Source of the DNA: RYN-433 sp036558265
GTDB taxonomy: Bacteria > Planctomycetota > Phycisphaerae > Tepidisphaerales > Tepidisphaeraceae
Direction: 5' to 3'
DNA: 7,597 nt
NCBI GenBank assembly: GCA_036558265.1
Contig: DATBFY010000301.1
Coordinates: forward strand, 1 to 7,597
How positions within the stretch are numbered: the first letter of the stretch is position 1; each line of letters starts with the position of its first letter. The notes beneath the pieces were generated by a model. It saw only the letters and a program-made list of their open reading frames with translations, searched no databases and was not told the DNA's origin. Made by a program: the position numbers and the translations under genes. Shown piece after piece: positions 1 through 7,597 of the stretch.

Positions 1-1223
1 GTGAGCGAGGTGACGATGATCACGAAGCGCTCGAACCACATGCCCGCATTTGCGAACAGGGCACAGATGAAGACGATGACCATGTTGGTCCGGGCCCGCT
101 TGAACCACAGGATTTGCGGGTTGACCACGTTGCAGAAGAACATGGCCCAGAACGTCCAGGCGTAGGGCCCGAACGCGCGGTTGAGGAAGGTGAACCGCTC
201 GTAGATCTGCCCGCTGTACCACGCGGTGAAGAACTCCATGCTGTAGGAGTAGCCGACGATGCAGCCGGTGGCGAGCATGATCTTGGCGCAGTTCTCGATG
301 TGTCGGACGGTGATGATGTCCTTGAGGCCGAACCACTGCCGGGCCGGGATGGCCAGGTTGAGCACCATGGCGAACCCGCCGTAGATCGCGCCGGCGACGA
401 AGTACGGGGGGAAGATCGTGGTGTGCCAGCCGGGGAGCTGGCTGGTGGCGAAGTCGAATGACACGACCGAGTGGACGGAGAGGACCAGGGGCGTGCAGAG
501 CCCCGCGAGGATCAGGTAGGCCTTCTCGAAGCGGTGCCAGTGGCGGCAGGAGCCGGTCCAGCCGAGGGAGAAGATGCCGTAGACGATCTGGCGGACGCGG
601 GAGGTGGCGCGGTCGCGGAGGGTCGCCAGGTCCGGGATGAGGCCGACGTACCAGAACAGGAGCGAGACGCTGGCGTAGGTGCTGACCGCGAAGACGTCCC
701 AGAGGAGGGGGCTGCGGAACTGCGGCCACATCTGCATCTGGTTGGGCAGCGGGAAGAGCCAGTACGCCAGCCAGGGACGCCCGACGTGGATCCCGGGGAA
801 CATCCCCGCGCAGATGACGGCGAAGATGGTCATCGCCTCGGCGAAGCGGTTGATGCCGGTGCGCCAGTTCTGCCGGAAGAGGAAGAGGATGGCGCTGATC
901 AGGGTGCCGGCGTGACCGATGCCGACCCAGAAGACGAAGTTCACGATCGGGAAGCCCCAGGAGACGGGCTGGTTATTGCCCCAGATGCCCGGGCCGGTCG
1001 TGAACAGGTAACCCAGGCAACCGCCCAGGATGCCCAGCCACAGGAGGGCGAAGGCGAAGCCGATCTTCCAGCCCAGGGTCGTCGGGCGCTCGGCGACGTT
1101 GGCGACCAGGCGGGTGACGGCGGGGAAGTCGCGTCGGCCGACGACCAGGGGCTGGCGCTCGCGGGGGTCGTCGGACGTGTTGTCGATCTCGACGTCGCTG
1201 GGGTTGATGGCGATCTGACTCAT
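1..1223 (-). CDS. actC: ActC, NrfD-like quinol-oxidising membrane subunit of alternative complex III (3' end cut by window)
   Basis: The frame opens at an ATG (1221-1223) and runs without a stop to the window edge, giving 407 residues of a protein that I expect to be about 450-490 long. It belongs to the NrfD/PsrC family of integral membrane subunits. In ACIII this subunit binds menaquinol or ubiquinol in the cytoplasmic membrane and passes electrons to the Fe-S clusters of ActB. After a polar N-terminus of about 50 residues there are about nine hydrophobic helices (roughly 52-74, 91-116, 130-155, 174-198, 233-255, 270-292, 312-334, 352-372, 380 onward). His146 in the motif GIHVGRPW and Asp176 in LLWDVFAV lie 30 residues apart; this matches the His/Asp pair that I recall at the quinol site in solved ACIII structures. 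The start lies 9 bases after the actB stop, so the two are surely cotranscribed. The missing C-terminus would hold the last helix or helices. Confidence 0.93.
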   Translation of the reverse strand, partial: MSQIAINPSDVEIDNTSDDPRERQPLVVGRRDFPAVTRLVANVAERPTTLGWKIGFAFALLWLGILGGCLGYLFTTGPGIWGNNQPVSWGFPIVNFVFWVGIGHAGTLISAILFLFRQNWRTGINRFAEAMTIFAVICAGMFPGIHVGRPWLAYWLFPLPNQMQMWPQFRSPLLWDVFAVSTYASVSLLFWYVGLIPDLATLRDRATSRVRQIVYGIFSLGWTGSCRHWHRFEKAYLILAGLCTPLVLSVHSVVSFDFATSQLPGWHTTIFPPYFVAGAIYGGFAMVLNLAIPARQWFGLKDIITVRHIENCAKIMLATGCIVGYSYSMEFFTAWYSGQIYERFTFLNRAFGPYAWTFWAMFFCNVVNPQILWFKRARTNMVIVFICALFANAGMWFERFVIIVTSL

Positions 1224-1232
1224 GTCTTTAGG

Positions 1233-5170
<3,938 letters not shown>

Positions 5171-5222
5171 ATCGCACTTGCTCGCGCGTGAGAAGGGGCC
5201 GTTCGTCTCCTCGCCTCGTCTT

Positions 5223-5238
5223 GTCGTCGTCGTCGTCG
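5223..5238. repeat. Short GTC/GAC trinucleotide run
   Basis: GTC is repeated five times on the plus strand (GAC on the minus strand) in the putative actA leader. It is a simple low-complexity run of the kind common in GC-rich genomes; a similar interrupted run encodes the Ser-rich tail of ActB near 1259-1278. No function is inferred. Confidence 0.5.
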
Positions 5239-5312
5239 CGCGACCGCGTTTTGAAGACCCGCCAGGTCCCCAATCCGCCGCGCCGCGCGCTCTTCACGGC
5301 TATGGCTGCGAA

Positions 5313-5341
5313 AACCTACGGATACCGCCGCGCGCCGTCAA
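5313..5341 (-). promoter_or_regulatory. Candidate sigma70-type promoter for the act operon
   Basis: On the minus strand TTGACG (5341-5336, five of six matches to the -35 consensus) is followed after 17 bases by TAGGTT (5318-5313, three of six matches to the -10 consensus). Transcription would begin near 5306 and leave a leader of about 135 bases before the actA ATG. The -10 match is weak and such matches occur by chance, so this is only the best candidate seen in the gap. Confidence 0.3.
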
Positions 5342-5369
5342 TGAACGAAGTGTGTGGCATTTCGTCGCA

Positions 5370-5382
5370 GGCGTTCAACGCC
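5370..5382. promoter_or_regulatory. Short palindrome, possible operator
   Basis: GGCGTT and AACGCC flank one central base, a perfect 6+1+6 inverted repeat. It lies about 30 bases upstream of the candidate -35 box, centred near -70 relative to the inferred start, a usual place for an activator site. A 6-bp stem in GC-rich DNA may be chance. Confidence 0.25.
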
Positions 5383-5471
5383 GGAAGGTTGATCATTCGA
5401 ATCGTGCGAAACACCAGACGTGATGGCGCGCCTTCCCGCGCGCGGATGTGAACACGCGAGAGCGCGCGCAC

Positions 5472-5499
5472 CGCGCCGATCGCCCGCGCGCCGATCGCC
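5472..5499. repeat. 13-bp direct repeat, two copies at 15-bp period
   Basis: CGCGCCGATCGCC occurs at 5472-5484 and exactly again at 5487-5499, separated by two bases. Each copy contains the self-complementary CGATCG. The pair starts right after the regA stop codon, inside the non-coding gap upstream of actA. Perfect tandem copies outside a coding frame suggest a protein-binding array; RegA itself is one candidate, but the sequence only partly resembles the GC-rich half-sites that I recall for that family. Confidence 0.5.
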
Positions 5500-5503
5500 T
5501 CGC

Positions 5504-6049
5504 TTACTCCAACGGCGGAAGCTTACTCAGTTTTCGCTGCAGTGACCGCCTGTGAATTCCCAATTTTCTCGCCGCCAGTGAAATGTTTCCGTCGCAGTCG
5601 GTCAGGATCCGCTGGATGTGCTCCCACTCGACCCGCGCCAGGGACGGGGTCGCTTCGACCGCGTCGGTGTTGTTCGCGTGCCCCTCGCCGTCGGTTTCGA
5701 ACGCCGCCAGGATCTGGTCGGCGTCCAGCGGTTTGCTCAGGTAGTTGATCGCACCCGCGCGGACGGCCTCGACGGCGGTGGCGATACTGCCGTAACCCGT
5801 CAGCACCACGATCTGCACCCCCGGGTGGCGTTTGACCAGCTCCGGGACCAGGTCCAGACCCGACTTGCCCCCCGGCATCCGCAGGTCCACCACCGCGGCG
5901 TCCGGCTTGACCTCCCGCGCCACGTCCACCGCCTCGTCCACCGTGGCGGCTCCGTGCGCCTGATATCCGCGCGACGCCAGCGCCTTGACCAGGCGCGTGC
6001 GGAACGACGCGTCGTCATCCACCACCAGAAATCGGGATAGCGCTCTCAT
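5504..6049 (-). CDS. regA: RegA/PrrA-type response regulator with Fis-type helix-turn-helix
   Basis: This 181-residue cytoplasmic protein has a receiver domain (about 5-120) with the acidic pocket Asp11-Asp13, phospho-acceptor Asp55 in VVDLRMPGG, Thr84 in VLTGYGS and Lys106 in YLSKP. A linker of about 20 residues lacks any AAA+ domain. A short C-terminal helix-turn-helix (about 141-178) follows, with NISLAARKLGIHRRSLQRKL. Overall length, the GAxxYLSKPxDAD segment and the HRRSLQR recognition helix are typical of RegA/PrrA/ActR, global redox regulators that control respiratory and photosynthetic genes in Proteobacteria. Its ATG overlaps the kinase stop as ATGA, with GGGGAAGG just upstream, so translation is probably coupled to the kinase. 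Its likely input is phosphate from that kinase and its likely targets include the ACIII operon 333 bases downstream. The target assignment is inference from position. A NtrC-type regulator is excluded by the missing ATPase domain. Confidence 0.9.
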   Translation of the reverse strand: MRALSRFLVVDDDASFRTRLVKALASRGYQAHGAATVDEAVDVAREVKPDAAVVDLRMPGGKSGLDLVPELVKRHPGVQIVVLTGYGSIATAVEAVRAGAINYLSKPLDADQILAAFETDGEGHANNTDAVEATPSLARVEWEHIQRILTDCDGNISLAARKLGIHRRSLQRKLSKLPPLE

Positions 6050-7461
6050 GCCTTCCCCGGCGAGGTCGCTTCGGCGGCGACCCGATGCACCGGCACCCCA
6101 TTCTTTCCCCCCTCCCCCGGAAGTTCAAGCACGCACCGCGTCCCCTCACCCAGCTTCGAGTGAATCGAGAACTCCGCCCCGCACCGCTCGGCCACCAGCC
6201 GCACCAGGAACAGCCCCAGCCCCATCCCCTGTCCGGGTTCCTTGGTCGTGTAGAACGGCTCGCCCGCGTGCCGCAGCAGTTCATCCGACATCCCCGTGCC
6301 GCGGTCCGCCACCTCGATCCGCACGCGTCCCTCGCGCCGCTGGATTGAAAGGGTGACCGTCGCGTCGCGCGGCGAGGCGTCGAACGCGTTCCGCAATAGC
6401 ACCAGAAGCGCCTGTTCCAGCGCCCGCGCCGGCGCCGGCAACGTCTCCACGTCCGACCCGATCAGCACGCGCAATCGCGCCGATTCCTCGGGCCGTAAGT
6501 CCGACCTTACCAGTCGCACCATCGCCGTCGCCGCCATCGGCTTGCGCTGCGAGTAGTCCTCCCCGATGTCCAGCCGCAGGCGGTTGATGATCTCGCGGCA
6601 GCGGTCCACCTCGCGGCGGATGAGCTGCGCGTCCTCGCGGATCGACGCCGCATCCACGGCCGACGAGGCGCCCCCGACCTCCAGCTCTTTGGCCACCAGC
6701 GCGATCGTCCCCAGCGGGGTATTGAGCTCGTGGGCCGCGCCGGCGGCGAGCGTCGTCAGCGCGGCCAGTTGCTCGTTGCGCGTCGCGCGCTCCTGCACGT
6801 CCGCCAGCTCGTGCTCGCGCTCGCGCACCGACTGCTCCACGCGCCCGATGAAGAACGCGATCAGCACCGCCACCAGCACCAGCGAAAGCCACCGCCCGAT
6901 CACCAACAACTGCGGCGCCACGTCGTGCGCGCCCACGAGCGGCACGTACCATTTGAACAGCATCCCGTAGCACGCCGCCGACAGCGCCACCACCACCCAC
7001 GTCCACGCCGCCCCCAGCACCATCACCGCCATCGCCACGTGAACCAGGTAGAGCACCGCAAAGGGGTTCGACGCCCCGCCGGTCAGGAACAGCAGCACGG
7101 TCAGTGAGCCGACGTCCAGGAGCAGCAGGAACTGCACCAGCCAGCGCGGCGGCGCGTGCTTGAGGCGCATCTCCAGCGCGACCAGCGTGTTGGTCCCCGC
7201 CGTCACCGCCACGACCACCGCGATCGGGAAGATCGGGATCCGCACCCCCAGGAACGTGATCGCCACCACCGTCGCCGCGACCTGCCCGAACACCGCCAGC
7301 CAGCGCAACCGCACCAGCGCCGCCAGCGCGATCTGCGGCTTCTGCTCGCGCACGAGCAGCCGCGACCAACGAATGGGAGACAAGCGTGAAGGAACCAGCA
7401 CGAAGCAGCCGACCGATCGGATAAATGCGACCCGTTGCCCCGCGCGCGCGGGACGCCACAT
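6046..7461 (-). CDS. regB: RegB/PrrB-type quinone- and redox-sensing membrane histidine kinase
   Basis: The 471-residue kinase has about six membrane helices (within 46-206). LVRLRWLAVFGQ precedes the first of them, as in RegB. The heptapeptide GGASNPF (128-134) matches the GGxxNPF quinone-binding motif of RegB. A short coiled segment leads to the H-box AAGAAHELNTPLGTIALVAKEL with phosphorylation site His244. Cys288 in DRCREI corresponds to the redox-active cysteine of the family. The ATPase domain follows: N-box LLRNAFDAS (Asn358), G1 DRGTGM (386-391), F-box PFYTTKEPG and G2 GMGLGLF (412-418). In Proteobacteria oxidised quinone and cysteine oxidation lower kinase activity. The ATG start lies 6 bases after the previous gene and gives a 40-residue polar extension; GTG codons at residues 21 and 37 or TTG at 27 are plausible true starts. 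The end overlaps regA by four bases. The RegB identity rests on the two special motifs plus the paired regulator, so I am fairly sure. Confidence 0.9.
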   Translation of the reverse strand: MWRPARAGQRVAFIRSVGCFVLVPSRLSPIRWSRLLVREQKPQIALAALVRLRWLAVFGQVAATVVAITFLGVRIPIFPIAVVVAVTAGTNTLVALEMRLKHAPPRWLVQFLLLLDVGSLTVLLFLTGGASNPFAVLYLVHVAMAVMVLGAAWTWVVVALSAACYGMLFKWYVPLVGAHDVAPQLLVIGRWLSLVLVAVLIAFFIGRVEQSVREREHELADVQERATRNEQLAALTTLAAGAAHELNTPLGTIALVAKELEVGGASSAVDAASIREDAQLIRREVDRCREIINRLRLDIGEDYSQRKPMAATAMVRLVRSDLRPEESARLRVLIGSDVETLPAPARALEQALLVLLRNAFDASPRDATVTLSIQRREGRVRIEVADRGTGMSDELLRHAGEPFYTTKEPGQGMGLGLFLVRLVAERCGAEFSIHSKLGEGTRCVLELPGEGGKNGVPVHRVAAEATSPGKA

Positions 7462-7467
7462 CGCATT

Positions 7468-7597
7468 CTATCGGGGCTCTTCGTACTTTTCAGGATCGTC
7501 CGACACCCCCCGATCCAGGCAGACCATCGCCCGCCCGCTCGGCCACATCGCCACGAACATCATGAACGCCACCAGCGACGGCAGGATACACGGCGCC
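7468..7597 (-). CDS. C-terminal end of an unidentified membrane protein (5' part outside window)
   Basis: An open frame enters from the right edge and ends at a TAG (7468-7470), giving 42 residues. They begin APCILPSLVAFMMF, a hydrophobic stretch that looks like the second half of a membrane helix, and end in a polar tail with MVCLDRG and the charged end DDPEKYEEPR. I do not recognise the family. The stop lies only 6 bases before the kinase start, so it is probably the upstream gene of the same operon. A role in membrane electron transport or oxidase assembly would fit the neighbourhood, but nothing in this fragment shows it. Confidence 0.65.
   Translation of the reverse strand, partial: APCILPSLVAFMMFVAMWPSGRAMVCLDRGVSDDPEKYEEPR

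Larger units (their letters stand above)
5171..5503 (-). promoter_or_regulatory. Non-coding leader region between regA and actA, probable act operon promoter region
   Basis: This is the only gap above 300 bases in the window and contains no convincing gene. It separates the regulator gene from the first ACIII gene on the same strand, so it is the natural place for the act operon promoter. Reading toward actA it holds a 13-bp direct repeat just after the regA stop, a stretch very rich in GCGC, a 6+1+6 palindrome, a TTGACG/TAGGTT promoter candidate and a GAC trinucleotide run. I found no hairpin followed by a T-run, so no intrinsic terminator for regA is evident and read-through into the act genes remains possible. 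No RNA gene or riboswitch was recognised. Confidence 0.6.

Noticed and set aside
5401..5503. GC-rich inverted repeats after regA as a possible intrinsic terminator
   Set aside because: GCGCGC runs are self-complementary by composition, and no T-run follows any possible stem on the minus strand.
6281..7459. Minus-strand 392-codon frame within the kinase gene
   Set aside because: It is out of frame with the kinase, which has all its catalytic boxes; the product is Gly/Ala/Arg-rich with no motif.

Overview
The window is a dense stretch of high-GC bacterial DNA, and every gene I can support lies on the minus strand. In transcription order (right to left) it holds: the last 42 codons of an unidentified membrane protein (7468-7597); a RegB/PrrB-type redox-sensing histidine kinase (6046-7461); its RegA/PrrA-type response regulator (5504-6049); a 333-base non-coding gap (5171-5503); then actA (4415-5170), actB (1233-4427) and the start of actC (1-1223, cut by the window edge). 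The last three encode the core of alternative complex III (ACIII), a quinol oxidase that replaces cytochrome bc1.

The ACIII assignment rests on clear marks. ActA has five CxxCH heme motifs and one membrane helix. ActB is a fusion of a Tat-signalled molybdopterin-oxidoreductase-like domain with a ferredoxin domain carrying 15 clustered cysteines, enough for three [4Fe-4S] and one [3Fe-4S] cluster. ActC is an NrfD/PsrC-like multi-helix membrane protein with the His and Asp that I recall lining the quinol site. Quinol would be oxidised at ActC, and electrons would pass through the ActB clusters and ActA hemes to a cytochrome c or directly to a heme-copper oxidase. The oxidase genes and the remaining act genes (actD-F) would be expected beyond the left edge.

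The two regulatory genes are the most interesting part. The kinase has the hallmarks of RegB: six N-terminal membrane helices, a GGxxNPF quinone-binding heptapeptide, an H-box with the phosphorylated His, and the redox-active Cys in an RCREI motif. The regulator is a 181-residue receiver plus Fis-type helix-turn-helix protein of the RegA type. A quinone- and redox-sensing pair next to the quinol-oxidising complex suggests a direct feedback circuit. The intervening gap contains a 13-bp direct repeat, a short palindrome and a sigma70-like promoter candidate that could be its targets.

The organism is most likely a planctomycete, possibly of the Phycisphaerae group. This is an inference from the GC content, the fused ActB, the style of the ActB N-terminus and the ACIII gene order; no marker gene here settles it. 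RegBA is best known from Proteobacteria. The long plus-strand open frames are shadows of the minus-strand genes.
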